Part shown: in pieces, positions 7,766-15,460 of the stretch
Layout: each line of letters opens with the position of its first letter
Position numbering within the stretch: position 1 is the stretch's first letter
Assembly (NCBI GenBank): GCA_910588825.1
Contig: CAJURF010000019.1
Coordinates: 1-50,619 of the forward strand
Source: an uncultured Lachnospiraceae bacterium
Lineage (GTDB): Bacteria > Bacillota > Clostridia > Lachnospirales > Lachnospiraceae
DNA: 50,619 nt
Direction of reading: 5' to 3'
Made by a program: the position numbers and the translations under genes
The notes under the pieces: model-generated
The model's database searches: none
What the model saw: only the letters and a program-made list of their open reading frames with translations
What the model was told of the DNA's origin: nothing

Positions 7766-8784
7766 AAAAAGGCAGTTTGAAACTCACTTTGTTGAAAAAT
7801 GGATTGGCCGCAGCCGCATTATTGCTCATCCTTCTGTCCGTGCTGTGGGAATATCTCCCTCATCATGTAATACGTGTCGCCGTACTGGTGATCGGCATCA
7901 CCGCCTTCTTGTCCGTGTTCCTGTGGAGACGGTGCCAGCAACGTCAGCTGACTGATTTTGCAAATGAGATATGTGAAACGCTGGACGCATTGATGGACGG
8001 GCGTGAGCCGGGAAATTTTCATCCTTACGAAGATTCACAGGTGTCAAAGGTGCAGGGAAAACTCCTGCAATATTACGGCAGGATACGGGAGAGTCAACGG
8101 CAAAGTGATGAGGATAAACAGACTATTCAGGAACTGGTCAGCGATATCTCCCACCAGGTAAAAACACCGGTGGCAAACATACAAATGTTCACCAACATTT
8201 TATATCAGCACCGGTTGTCTGATGAAAAGCGCGCTGAATTTCTTGAAACAATGATGGCCCAGATCCATAAGCTGGATTTTCTGATGCAGTCTCTGGTCAA
8301 AATGTCCCGTCTGGAAACAGGTACCTTTACCCTGCACATGGAAAATAACCGCTTATATGACACTATTGCCCAGGCAGTCAATGGTATCTGGGCACGTGCG
8401 GACCAAAAGAATATCCGGCTCCATGTCACCTGTGACAGTCAGACCACTGTAAAACACGATACAAAATGGACCGCGGAGGCATTGGGTAACATTCTGGACA
8501 ATGCCGTAAAATATACACCAAAGGGCGGAAGCATCAGAGTCACGGTCCGTCCGTGGCAGTTTTATACCCGCATCGATATCACAGATACAGGAATCGGAAT
8601 CGCTTCCGGTCATTACAATGATGTGTTCAAACGTTTTTACCGCACACAGGAAGTGGCAGCTGAAGAAGGAGTCGGCCTTGGGCTCTATCTGGCCCGCGGT
8701 ATCATCACCCGGCAAAAGGGATATATCAGCGTAAGATCAGATCCGGGAAAGTATACCACATTTTCCGTATTTCTGCTGCAGTAA
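7762..8784 (+). CDS. membrane sensor histidine kinase
   Basis: This 340-aa kinase has two N-terminal membrane helices (about 11-30 and 36-55) separated by a very short loop. It therefore lacks an extracellular sensor, as in intramembrane-sensing kinases. The HisKA motif DISHQVKTPVANIQ carries the phospho-acceptor H131; the ATPase has the N box (LGNILDNAVKYT), G1 (DTGIGI), F box (FKRFYR) and G2 (GVGLGLYLARG). The ATG overlaps the regulator stop, so the two are coupled. A short loop plus an adjacent ABC locus suggests the kinase once worked with the transporter now broken downstream (inference). Confidence 0.93.
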   Translation: MKKGSLKLTLLKNGLAAAALLLILLSVLWEYLPHHVIRVAVLVIGITAFLSVFLWRRCQQRQLTDFANEICETLDALMDGREPGNFHPYEDSQVSKVQGKLLQYYGRIRESQRQSDEDKQTIQELVSDISHQVKTPVANIQMFTNILYQHRLSDEKRAEFLETMMAQIHKLDFLMQSLVKMSRLETGTFTLHMENNRLYDTIAQAVNGIWARADQKNIRLHVTCDSQTTVKHDTKWTAEALGNILDNAVKYTPKGGSIRVTVRPWQFYTRIDITDTGIGIASGHYNDVFKRFYRTQEVAAEEGVGLGLYLARGIITRQKGYISVRSDPGKYTTFSVFLLQ

Positions 8785-8799
8785 AAGGGGATTAGACAA

Positions 8800-9084
8800 A
8801 TGGATATCGTAACCTTACAGAATGTGAAAAAATATTTTGTCATAGGAGGTCAGGTAAAGGCATTGGACGGTATCAGCTTTTCGGTCGAAAAGGGTGGGTT
8901 TCTTGCCATTGTGGGGGCTTCCGGTTCTGGAAAGACAACGCTTTTAAATACGATTGGCGGCCTGTACGAGCCCACCGAAGGTACCGTGGCCGTTGACGGC
9001 ATCAATCTGTCGGAGCTGACCGAAGAACAGCTGACGATCTTCTGTCAGACTCTGATCATGATCACCCACAATCACGTATCGTAG
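8800..9084 (+). pseudogene. ABC transporter ATPase with internal deletion (MacB/BceA-like)
   Basis: The first 82 residues are a normal MacB/BceA-type ATPase, with the A-loop region, Walker A GASGSGKTTLL and the LSELTEEQLTIF segment. The next residues are QTLIMITHN, which in intact relatives is the H-loop about 125 residues later, then a stop four codons on. The Q-loop, the LSGGQ signature and Walker B are missing, so no ATP hydrolysis is possible. The usual FtsX-like permease gene is also absent. It lies 15 bp after the kinase and is the wreck of the transporter this two-component system would normally control. Confidence 0.88.
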
Positions 9085-9175
9085 AGTAAACGTAACTATT
9101 CAGATTACAGAACAGGAGACATCAGACCTGTCTGTTACGCAGATTACGTTGGCAGGGATCTGCTCTGATACATAG
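9071..9175 (+). pseudogene. possible coding remnant downstream of the broken ATPase
   Basis: In the +1 frame relative to the ATPase, 34 codons run from about 9071 to a TAG at 9173-9175 with protein-like composition (VTIQITEQETSDLSVTQI). There is no start codon or ribosome binding site of its own. I do not recognise the family. It may be a scrap of a gene brought next to the ATPase by the same deletion. Beyond it, to 9338, I see nothing recognisable. Confidence 0.3.
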
Positions 9176-9338
9176 TCAGGACACGTATTTTCTTCAAAGA
9201 TTGGCGGTTTATGTTACATAAATGTAGCTTTCCTGTACCTGAAATGTAACATCACAGTGTTATGCTCTTATCATCAAGAGATATGAAAAAGCCTGCCACC
9301 GGCAGATTTTTATATTTGTTAGGCAGAGGCAATAGAAT

Positions 9339-9365
9339 CCCGGAGGCTCAGGCTTCCGGGTTTTT
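9339..9365 (+). terminator. rho-independent terminator
   Basis: CCCGGAGGC at 9339-9347 pairs with GCTTCCGGG at 9352-9360 (one G-U pair), followed by TTTTT at 9361-9365. It closes the two-component/ABC remnant unit. Confidence 0.8.
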
Positions 9366-9395
9366 GATTTTGAACCCGAATTTAAAAAGCAGATA

Positions 9396-9424
9396 ATGAC
9401 AAACGGTCTTTTTTATGGTAAACT
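9396..9424 (+). promoter_or_regulatory. possible promoter of the hybrid kinase
   Basis: ATGACA (9396-9401) and TAAACT (9419-9424) are spaced by 17 bp, about 65 bp before the kinase start. The hexamers are moderate matches; a TTGAAC...GATAAT pair slightly upstream (16-bp spacing) is an alternative. Confidence 0.4.
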
Positions 9425-9488
9425 TTTTAGTAACATGCCTGATTTGGATGGATGGTCAAACATGTTCATAAGAGGAAGGGGCGTTGCT

Positions 9489-11156
9489 ATGGAGAAGAAT
9501 TGTGGAAAAGGGCAGAAAAATATGGAGCAAAGCCCTGCTAATCAGGAGCAGCTGCGTACGAAAGTCATTAAGGCACTCAGCGCAGACTATGAATCCATTT
9601 GCTCTATTGGTCTGGATTGTGATCAGATTGTTTTTTATTGTCTCAGCGACCGTACATCTGCTATTTCCGATCAATGTTTTCAGATATGTAAATTTTCCTG
9701 GTATATATTAGAGTATGCGGATATTTGGGTGTGTCCGGAAGATCTTGAGATGTTTAAAAAGGCGGTTCTTCCAGAGTCTATCAGAGAAAATCTGAGGAAA
9801 GACCAGCCATATTATATTCAATACCGGGTGCTTGTCGACAAAGAACTGCAGAATCTGCAGCTGAATTTTGTGAATGTGGGCAGCCAGGACCATATTTCCC
9901 AGGTTGTGCTGGGGTGCAGGAGAGTGGATGATGAGATCCGGCAGCAGACGGAGCAGAAAAGGCTGCTGGAGGACGCGCTGGAAAAGGCGAACCTGGCTAT
10001 TGCCGCTAAGAATACATTTCTTTCCAATATATCTCATGATATGCGTACCCCGTTAAACGCGATTTTTGGCTTCACATCTCTGGCGAAGCTGAAGCTGCAT
10101 GATCGGGATGCCGTTCAGGGGTATCTGGAACAGGTGGAGACTGCCAGCAGACAGCTGCTGGACATGATTACAGAGGTACTGGAAATTTCTGCTCTGTCCA
10201 GTGCAGCCGGTCCGGCAGAGGTGGAGTGTGATCTGGAAGAAATTGTGGGAGAGGTCTATGATTTTCTTCTGCCCCAGGCCCAGGAGAAGAACCTTGTATT
10301 TACCATGGACTGCAGCGGTCTTAGACACAGGGGTGTGTATGCGAATCAGGAGAATCTGAGACAGCTGGTTCTGAATCTGGTGAATAATGCAGTTACATAT
10401 ACAGAGCCCGGCGGCCGGGTGACTCTTTCCTTTAAGGAGGAGGACGAGCTGCCCAATCACTACAGTGTTTACAGCCTTGTGGTGGAGGATACAGGGATAG
10501 GCATCAGTGAGGATTTTCTGGAGCGTATTTTTGACCCGTTCAGCAGGGAGAAGAATTCTACTTTAAGCGGCATTCACAGCATCGGACTGGGGCTGACCAT
10601 TGCCAAAGACATTGTGGATAAAATGGGAGGAACCATTGATGTGAAAAGCCAGGTGGGAGAGGGAAGTACGTTTACCGCGTCCCTGTGCTTTCGGGTACAG
10701 CCGGTGTCCTCTCAGACGGACAAAGAGCGTGATATGGCAGCCTCCCGGCAGCTGAGCCAGAGAATTCTGCTGGTGGAGGACAATGAGATTAATCTGGAGA
10801 TAGAGACAGAACTGCTGGAGAATATGGGATTTATCATAGACCCTGCGGAGAACGGCAAGATAGCGCTGGAGAAGATAGAGGGGGCAGCGCCTGGAGATTA
10901 TGATTTGATTATCATGGACATTCAGATGCCGGTGATGGATGGCTGGCAGACGTCTGCGGCTATCCGGAAACTTTCGGACCCGGTGCTTTCCCACATTCCC
11001 ATTATCGCGCTGTCAGCAAATGCCCTGGCCAGCGATATACAAAAGTCCAAGGAAAACGGGATTAATGTTCATCTGAGCAAACCTATGAATCTTCCGGTGC
11101 TGTTGGAAACCATAGAGGAGATTACGGGAAAGCATTGTTTTTCTGATAATAATTGA
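9489..11156 (+). CDS. soluble hybrid sensor histidine kinase with C-terminal receiver
   Basis: A 555-aa protein with no membrane helix. Residues 1-145 form a divergent PAS-like sensor region, followed by a short coiled coil and the HisKA box FLSNISHDMRTPLN (H183). The ATPase has N box NLVNNAVTY, G1 DTGIGIS and G2 GLGLTIAKDIV. The last 120 residues are a receiver (LLVEDNEINLEIE, phospho-acceptor in DLIIMDIQMPVMDGW, Lys in HLSKPMN). The ATG at 9489 has GAGGAAGGGG upstream; an earlier in-frame ATG at 9396 lies inside the likely promoter. There is no HPt or output domain and no adjacent regulator, so signal output must go through partners elsewhere. Clostridial relatives of this layout are common and mostly uncharacterised. 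Confidence 0.9.
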   Translation: MEKNCGKGQKNMEQSPANQEQLRTKVIKALSADYESICSIGLDCDQIVFYCLSDRTSAISDQCFQICKFSWYILEYADIWVCPEDLEMFKKAVLPESIRENLRKDQPYYIQYRVLVDKELQNLQLNFVNVGSQDHISQVVLGCRRVDDEIRQQTEQKRLLEDALEKANLAIAAKNTFLSNISHDMRTPLNAIFGFTSLAKLKLHDRDAVQGYLEQVETASRQLLDMITEVLEISALSSAAGPAEVECDLEEIVGEVYDFLLPQAQEKNLVFTMDCSGLRHRGVYANQENLRQLVLNLVNNAVTYTEPGGRVTLSFKEEDELPNHYSVYSLVVEDTGIGISEDFLERIFDPFSREKNSTLSGIHSIGLGLTIAKDIVDKMGGTIDVKSQVGEGSTFTASLCFRVQPVSSQTDKERDMAASRQLSQRILLVEDNEINLEIETELLENMGFIIDPAENGKIALEKIEGAAPGDYDLIIMDIQMPVMDGWQTSAAIRKLSDPVLSHIPIIALSANALASDIQKSKENGINVHLSKPMNLPVLLETIEEITGKHCFSDNN

Positions 11157-11163
11157 TGAAAGA

Positions 11164-11194
11164 AAAAGGGGGCAGGAATTCTATGCCCCCTTTT
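11164..11194. terminator. bidirectional terminator
   Basis: AAAAGGGGGCA (11164-11174) pairs perfectly with TGCCCCCTTTT (11184-11194) around a 9-nt loop. T-rich tails appear in both directions. It follows the hybrid kinase on the plus strand and could also serve the minus-strand methyltransferase. Confidence 0.8.
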
Positions 11195-11195
11195 G

Positions 11196-11306
11196 GCCCA
11201 CTATGCAGGAGAGTGTGTGGAATGTGGTGCCTGTGAAACCAGATGCCTTTTCCAGGTTCCCGTTATGGAAAATATGAAGGCTGCAAAGGCTATGTTCGGA
11301 AAATAA
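11196..11306 (+). pseudogene. 3' remnant of a ferredoxin-type aldo/keto reductase
   Basis: A frame without a start ends at TAA 11304-11306 and reads AHYAGECVECGACETRCLF followed by QVPVMENMKAAKAMFGK. Four cysteines are spaced C-x2-C-x2-C-x3-C, a 4Fe-4S ligand set. The PV-ENM-KAAK-FGK tail is the usual C-terminal end of clostridial aldo/keto reductases carrying a ferredoxin domain. The Pro normally following the last Cys is Leu here. Everything upstream has been replaced by the hybrid kinase and its terminator, so this is a leftover of a deletion. It overlaps the convergent methyltransferase gene by 17 bp. Confidence 0.75.
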
Positions 11307-11865
11307 AAACAGGAGTGGGAGGGTGGTTACCCCGATTGTGATATTCCTGGACAATAACTGTATATGTTTTGCTGTCCAGGGTTTTCAGGTGTTGGAGAAC
11401 CGCTGTCTTTTCTTCAAAACCTGTGTCACCCCCGCTGTAGAGGCACAGACTCATGACACCGTCAGGCTTCAGCAGTCTCAGCCCCCCTTCGATGGCTTCT
11501 ATAGTGGTTTCGGGCCTGGTGGCCAGGCTGTGGTCCCCGCCGGGAAGATAGCCGCAGTTGAACAGGACGGCGTCTGCTGACCCGGGGTTCAGATAGTTTT
11601 CCATATGGATGTGGCTGTCCAATAAAAGGGAAAAACGCGTTTCATCTATGTGGTTTTCAGCCAGCAGTTTTCTCGTGTGTGTCAGCGCTGTCTGCTGGAT
11701 ATCAAAGGCATATACATGGCCTTTGTCTCTGGCCAGCTGACAGAAGAACAAGGTATCGTGTCCATTGCCCATGGTGGCATCTATATAAAGACCGTTTTCG
11801 GGCAGGTAAGATTTTAGTATGTGGTGGCACCATTGGGTGATGGCGGTTCTTTTTCTGTAAGACAT
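11290..11865 (-). CDS. class I SAM-dependent methyltransferase, YtqB/rRNA methylase family
   Basis: A 191-aa protein, normal for the YtqB (PF06962-type) family. The AdoMet motif I is YIDATMGNGHDTLFF (about 27-41), the acidic ribose binder lies in YAFDIQ, and the family hallmark FNCGYLPGGDHSLATRPETT is near residue 105. The start at 11865 (MSYRKRT) is preferred over 11901: the extra 12 residues (MIFKTRSRR...) are simply the translation of the palindromic repeat at 11881-11917. Its substrate is not known with confidence. It is convergent with the hybrid kinase, and the repeat sits in its 5' region. Confidence 0.88.
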   Translation of the reverse strand: MSYRKRTAITQWCHHILKSYLPENGLYIDATMGNGHDTLFFCQLARDKGHVYAFDIQQTALTHTRKLLAENHIDETRFSLLLDSHIHMENYLNPGSADAVLFNCGYLPGGDHSLATRPETTIEAIEGGLRLLKPDGVMSLCLYSGGDTGFEEKTAVLQHLKTLDSKTYTVIVQEYHNRGNHPPTPVFIFRT

Positions 11866-11880
11866 TTTATAGATTCTCCG

Positions 11881-11917
11881 AGAGCGTGTCTTAAAAATCA
11901 TTCTTAAGACATGCTCT
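11881..11917. repeat. palindromic repeat of the AGAGCGTGTCTT family, copy A
   Basis: AGAGCGTGTCTTAA (11881-11894) pairs with TTAAGACATGCTCT (11904-11917), one mismatch, around AAATCATTC. The first 23 bp recur identically at 24216-24238 and nearly so at 22618-22640. It lies just upstream of a minus-strand start codon, inside the likely 5' leader of the methyltransferase. Confidence 0.8.
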
Positions 11918-11923
11918 AAAACA

Positions 11924-11955
11924 CTCCCTGCCCCCCATAAAACAGGGGCAGGGAG
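11924..11955 (-). terminator. terminator downstream of the ROK repressor
   Basis: CTCCCTGCCCC (11924-11934) pairs perfectly with GGGGCAGGGAG (11945-11955). On the minus strand the stem is followed by TGTTTTAG, a short U-run, which fits the end of the ROK transcript. Confidence 0.65.
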
Positions 11956-11959
11956 AATA

Positions 11960-12013
11960 TTAAAACATTTCTTTGCTCATTTTATCAATTTCTTCATCTA
12001 CAGCCGGGTATAC
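11960..12013 (-). pseudogene. possible C-terminal scrap of an unknown gene
   Basis: On the minus strand a short frame reads EVYPAVDEEIDKMSKEMF and then TAA (11960-11962), directly followed by the terminator hairpin. A stop codon precedes it immediately, and there is no start. The acidic, helical sequence and its position right before a terminator look like a genuine protein C-terminus left behind. I do not recognise the family. Confidence 0.35.
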
Positions 12014-12078
12014 TTCCTATATATAATTTTTGGGAGGTGCTCCTATAAAATATTGTACAGTATTCCTTCTATGGCAGA

Positions 12079-13200
12079 TTACACATGTGCCAAAAATGAT
12101 TTGACAAGTTTTAAGGCAGCTCCAATGGAGACAGAATTAGGATAACGGCTGCTCTGCAGGAGAAAGGATTCTTTTTCCGGAAAGGCAGTATGTTTCTGGA
12201 TCGTCTCATGGAGATACTGAAAATCTTCTTCCTGCATATAGGGGGCCAGGTGTCCGCCCAGAATAATGCTGCATTCGATTACCAGATGCAGATTATTGGC
12301 CAGGATTGCCAGGTAATCCAGATATTTTTTCCAGCGTTTCATATGTTCTGTGCTGCCTGCATTCTTTTTTTGGAAAAAGCTGTCCAGGTCTTCCTCATTA
12401 TTGAGCAGCGCATCCACGGAACAGTAGCATTCCGCGCATCCCAGCTGTCCGCAGTAGCATTTCCGTCCATTGGGAATCAGGGTCATATGTTCGATTGTCC
12501 CGCTCTTTCCTGTAAGGCCCTGCTGAATTTCTCCGTGGATGATAATGGCTCCGCCCAGGTGATAGGCCAGGGAGAGATAGATGGAGTCCTGGATTTCAGG
12601 AGAGTTCCACAGGGTGGTTACCGCGGCGCATTCAGAGTCGTGCATAAGGCGGCAGGGAAGCCCCACATGCTGTTCGAATGCCTGGGAGGTCAGGCCTTCT
12701 GTGTCCAGTATTTTGGAATAGGTCATCTGGGTACCGTCTGATGAGGCCAGCCCCTGCATACCGAACCCTATGCCCAGTATTTTGGAATGGGGAATCTCTG
12801 AGGCGTCGATGAATTCCAGAATACACTGACCTACCTGGCGGCAGTATCCATCGGAGTTTTCATAGATAAAAGGAAACCGCCGGGAATTTACCACATTTCC
12901 AAATAAATCAATCATCACTACGGTTGTCTGGTCTTTTAAAATTTCCACCCCAATGGCGGTACGGGCCTGTGAGACTGCGGAATAGACATTAGCTCTGCGG
13001 CCGATCTGCGATTGGAGTTGTCCGCACTGCTCAATCAGGCCATTCTCCATCAGGGCATTCAGGTGCTGATTTACAGTGGGCAGACTGATCTGCAGTCCCT
13101 GGGCCAGGGACTGCTTGGAAATTTTGCCGTGTTTATAGATAAAATGGTAAATATCGGAGTAGTTTTTCTTCTTGATGTCAACTAAGGACAATTTATCCAT
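12079..13200 (-). CDS. ROK-family transcriptional repressor (NagC/XylR type)
   Basis: A 373-aa protein with an N-terminal winged helix (about 10-70: KISKQSLAQGLQISLPTVNQ) and a C-terminal ROK sugar-kinase-like domain. The ROK zinc site is visible as CYCGQLGCAECYCS near residue 250, following GTIEHM. These features define NagC/XylR/Mlc-type repressors that bind DNA and respond to a sugar or sugar phosphate. No sugar operon is adjacent, so its targets are probably elsewhere; the sialic acid operon 28 kb away is one thing to test (inference). AGGATACC precedes the ATG; its promoter faces the plsX promoter. Confidence 0.9.
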   Translation of the reverse strand: MDKLSLVDIKKKNYSDIYHFIYKHGKISKQSLAQGLQISLPTVNQHLNALMENGLIEQCGQLQSQIGRRANVYSAVSQARTAIGVEILKDQTTVVMIDLFGNVVNSRRFPFIYENSDGYCRQVGQCILEFIDASEIPHSKILGIGFGMQGLASSDGTQMTYSKILDTEGLTSQAFEQHVGLPCRLMHDSECAAVTTLWNSPEIQDSIYLSLAYHLGGAIIIHGEIQQGLTGKSGTIEHMTLIPNGRKCYCGQLGCAECYCSVDALLNNEEDLDSFFQKKNAGSTEHMKRWKKYLDYLAILANNLHLVIECSIILGGHLAPYMQEEDFQYLHETIQKHTAFPEKESFLLQSSRYPNSVSIGAALKLVKSFLAHV

Positions 13201-13244
13201 GGTTCTTGGTATCCTTTTGAAATATGTTTAAAAATCTTATGCTT

Positions 13245-13273
13245 ATTGTAGCATATATTTTTCCCTGTCACAA
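13245..13273 (-). promoter_or_regulatory. promoter of the ROK repressor gene
   Basis: On the minus strand TTGTGA (13268-13273) and TACAAT (13245-13250) are separated by 17 bp, about 45 bp upstream of the ATG. Confidence 0.5.
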
Positions 13274-13304
13274 CCAGCCCTTGTAGGGTTTTTCCGATTT
13301 TGTA

Positions 13305-13333
13305 TTGACTATTTGTTGGATGTTTCGTATGAT
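13305..13333 (+). promoter_or_regulatory. promoter of the plsX-acpP-rnc-smc-ftsY operon
   Basis: TTGACT (13305-13310), 17 bp, TATGAT (13328-13333): a good sigma-A match, pointing to plsX. The leader would be about 135 nt and contains the palindromic repeat at 13437-13460. No FapR-type operator was recognised. Confidence 0.6.
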
Positions 13334-13436
13334 GTGTGAATAACGAGTGATGATACATCGCATAGCGTGCTGCCCCATCGTCGATGGAAGCCAACGCGGC
13401 ACTGGCGGAAATAGCAGGTGCTTAGTGTATGCGTTA

Positions 13437-13460
13437 TTAAGACACGCTCTAGAGCGTGTT
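13437..13460. repeat. palindromic repeat of the AGAGCGTGTCTT family, copy B (plsX leader)
   Basis: The core ACACGCTCTAGAGCGTGT (13442-13459) is a perfect 18-bp palindrome and is preceded by TTAAG, the right arm seen in copy A. Here two arms are fused tail to tail without the central AAAATCATT. It ends 10 bases before the plsX ribosome binding site. Confidence 0.65.
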
Positions 13461-13477
13461 GATACAGGGAGGAAAGT

Positions 13478-14482
13478 ATGTCAGAATTAGTAAAAGTAGT
13501 GGTGGACGCCATGGGAGGCGATTACGCACCAGAAGTTCCCGTAAAGGGGGCGGTGGATGCTTTAAATGAGAGAAAAGAGATTTTTGTGTACCTGGCGGGA
13601 AAAAAAGAGGCAGTGGAAAAAGAGCTGGCAAAGTATGAGTATCCCAAAGACCGTCTGGAGATTGTGGAAGCCTCGGAGGTGATTGAGACAGCAGAGCCTC
13701 CGGTGGCGGCTATACGCAGCAAGAAAGATTCTTCTATTGTAGTGGGACAGACCCTGGTGAGGAAACAGCAGGCAGATGCTTTTGTCTCGTCAGGAAGTAC
13801 CGGCGCTGTGCTGGTGGGCGGACAGGTGATCGTGGGCAGAATCAAAGGGGTAGAGCGGGCCCCGCTGGCCCCGCTGGTTCCCACAGCTAAGGGGGCGTCT
13901 CTGCTGATTGACTGCGGGGCAAATGTGGATGCCCGGCCTTCCCATCTGGTACAGTTTGCCAAGATGGGTTCTGTTTATATGGAAAATATTGCAGGCGTGA
14001 AGAGACCAAAGGTTGCAATCGTGAATATCGGGGCAGAAGAAGAAAAGGGAAATGCGCTGGTGAAAGAAACGTTTCCTCTATTAAAAGAGTGTAAGGATAT
14101 TCAGTTTATAGGCAGTATAGAGGCCAGAGATATACCGGCCGGGGACGCGGATGTGATTGTCTGTGAGGCATTTGTGGGAAATGTGATTCTGAAACTTTAT
14201 GAAGGGGTAGGAGCCACACTGATTTCTCAGATTAAAAAGTCCATGATGTCCAATATGAGAAGTAAACTGGGGGCGGCATTGGTGAAGCCAGCTCTGAAAG
14301 AGACGTTGAAAACCTTTGATATCAGCGCCCACGGCGGCGCGCCGCTGCTGGGACTGAAGGGGCTGGTGGTAAAAACCCACGGCAGTGCATCAGCAGAGCA
14401 GATTAAGAATGCCCTGTTCCAGTGTGAGCAGTTTAAACGGCAGGATGTAACCGGTAAGATCAGAGAACATATTGTGGTGTAG
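13478..14482 (+). CDS. plsX: phosphate acyltransferase PlsX
   Basis: A 334-aa protein of normal length. PlsX converts acyl-ACP to acyl-phosphate, the acyl donor for PlsY in phospholipid synthesis, as a peripheral membrane enzyme. Seen are the N-terminal VVVDAMGGDYAP, the central SSGSTGAVLVGG and VVGQTLVRKQQADAF, the glycine-rich NIGAEEEKGN and the late ISAHGGAPLLGLKGLV. GGAGG precedes the ATG by 7 bases. The rpmF-side partner usually found upstream is absent; a divergent ROK gene is there instead. It is followed by acpP, rnc, smc and ftsY, a widespread Firmicute order. Confidence 0.96.
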   Translation: MSELVKVVVDAMGGDYAPEVPVKGAVDALNERKEIFVYLAGKKEAVEKELAKYEYPKDRLEIVEASEVIETAEPPVAAIRSKKDSSIVVGQTLVRKQQADAFVSSGSTGAVLVGGQVIVGRIKGVERAPLAPLVPTAKGASLLIDCGANVDARPSHLVQFAKMGSVYMENIAGVKRPKVAIVNIGAEEEKGNALVKETFPLLKECKDIQFIGSIEARDIPAGDADVIVCEAFVGNVILKLYEGVGATLISQIKKSMMSNMRSKLGAALVKPALKETLKTFDISAHGGAPLLGLKGLVVKTHGSASAEQIKNALFQCEQFKRQDVTGKIREHIVV

Positions 14483-14500
14483 ATGCAAGGAGGCCGGACC

Positions 14501-14731
14501 ATGGAGTTGGAAAAGCTGTGTTCCATTATAGCAGAGGTTCTGCACATTGACGCAAAAAGCATTACTGAGGATACAGCCTTTGTGGAGGATCTGGGAGCGG
14601 ATTCTCTGGATGTGTTTCAGATTATGATGGGAGTTGAGGAACTGTTTGATATTGAAATTTCCAGTGAGACGGTGGACGGCCTGATCACTGTGGGAGAAGC
14701 GGCTGATGAAATCAGGAGAGTGGTTGGCTAA
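14501..14731 (+). CDS. acpP: acyl carrier protein
   Basis: A 76-aa acidic, helical protein with the phosphopantetheine attachment motif GADSLD (Ser about residue 35) followed by VFQIMMGVEELFDIEI. ACP carries growing acyl chains for fatty acid synthesis and supplies PlsX. The ATG at 14501 has AAGGAGG at 14487-14493; an in-frame ATG at 14483 overlaps that site and is rejected. It lies 18 bp after plsX. Confidence 0.95.
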   Translation: MELEKLCSIIAEVLHIDAKSITEDTAFVEDLGADSLDVFQIMMGVEELFDIEISSETVDGLITVGEAADEIRRVVG

Positions 14732-14763
14732 AAGGCAGCTGGCCGGAGAGTGGAGGTTGTAGT

Positions 14764-15459
14764 ATGGGAAACGTGAAAAATCTGGACAAGCTGGAAGAAA
14801 TTTTCTGTTATCGGTTTCGCGACCCTGGTCTTTTGCGTCTGGCGCTGACGCACAGCTCTTATGCCAATGAAAAACGGATGGGGAAGAGCAGATGCAATGA
14901 GCGGCTGGAATTTCTGGGGGATGCAGTTCTGGAATTGGTCAGCAGCGAATTTTTATTTAACCATTACCCGGATATGCCGGAAGGAGAGCTGACGAAGAAA
15001 CGGGCAAGTATGGTATGTGAACCGTCTCTGGCCATGTCTGCCAGAGATATCCATCTCCAGGAGTTTATTCTGCTGGGGAAAGGGGAAGAATTTACAGGTG
15101 GAAGAGAACGGGATTCCATCACATCAGATGCCCTGGAGGCAGTGATTGGGGCAATCTATCTGGACGGGGGGATTGAACAGGCGAAAAGTTTTGTACTGCA
15201 GTTTATTCTCAATGACTTGGAGAACAAGTCGCTGTTCTATGACAGCAAGACTGTTCTGCAGGAGATTGTACAGGATCAGGGGAAGGTTCCGGAATATGTG
15301 CTCACCGGGTGTACCGGGCCGGACCATGATAAGCGGTTTTTCGCAGAAGTCCATGTTTCCGGGGAGATTTACGGAAAAGGGGCGGGACATACGAAAAAAG
15401 CGGCGGAACAGGCTGCAGCTTATCAGGCAGTTTTGTTTATGAGAAAGCAAAAGGTGTGA
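14764..15459 (+). CDS. rnc: ribonuclease III
   Basis: A 231-aa protein of normal length that cuts double-stranded RNA (rRNA precursors, mRNA). The RNase III signature NERLEFLGDAVLEL (about 40-53) holds the metal-binding Glu and Asp, and a second acidic site is in DALEAVIGAIYLDGG (about 120-134). A dsRNA-binding domain occupies the last 75 residues (KTVLQEIVQDQGKVPEY to KKAAEQAAAYQAV). It stops two bases before smc starts, so the genes are coupled. Confidence 0.97.
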   Translation: MGNVKNLDKLEEIFCYRFRDPGLLRLALTHSSYANEKRMGKSRCNERLEFLGDAVLELVSSEFLFNHYPDMPEGELTKKRASMVCEPSLAMSARDIHLQEFILLGKGEEFTGGRERDSITSDALEAVIGAIYLDGGIEQAKSFVLQFILNDLENKSLFYDSKTVLQEIVQDQGKVPEYVLTGCTGPDHDKRFFAEVHVSGEIYGKGAGHTKKAAEQAAAYQAVLFMRKQKV

Positions 15460-15460
15460 C

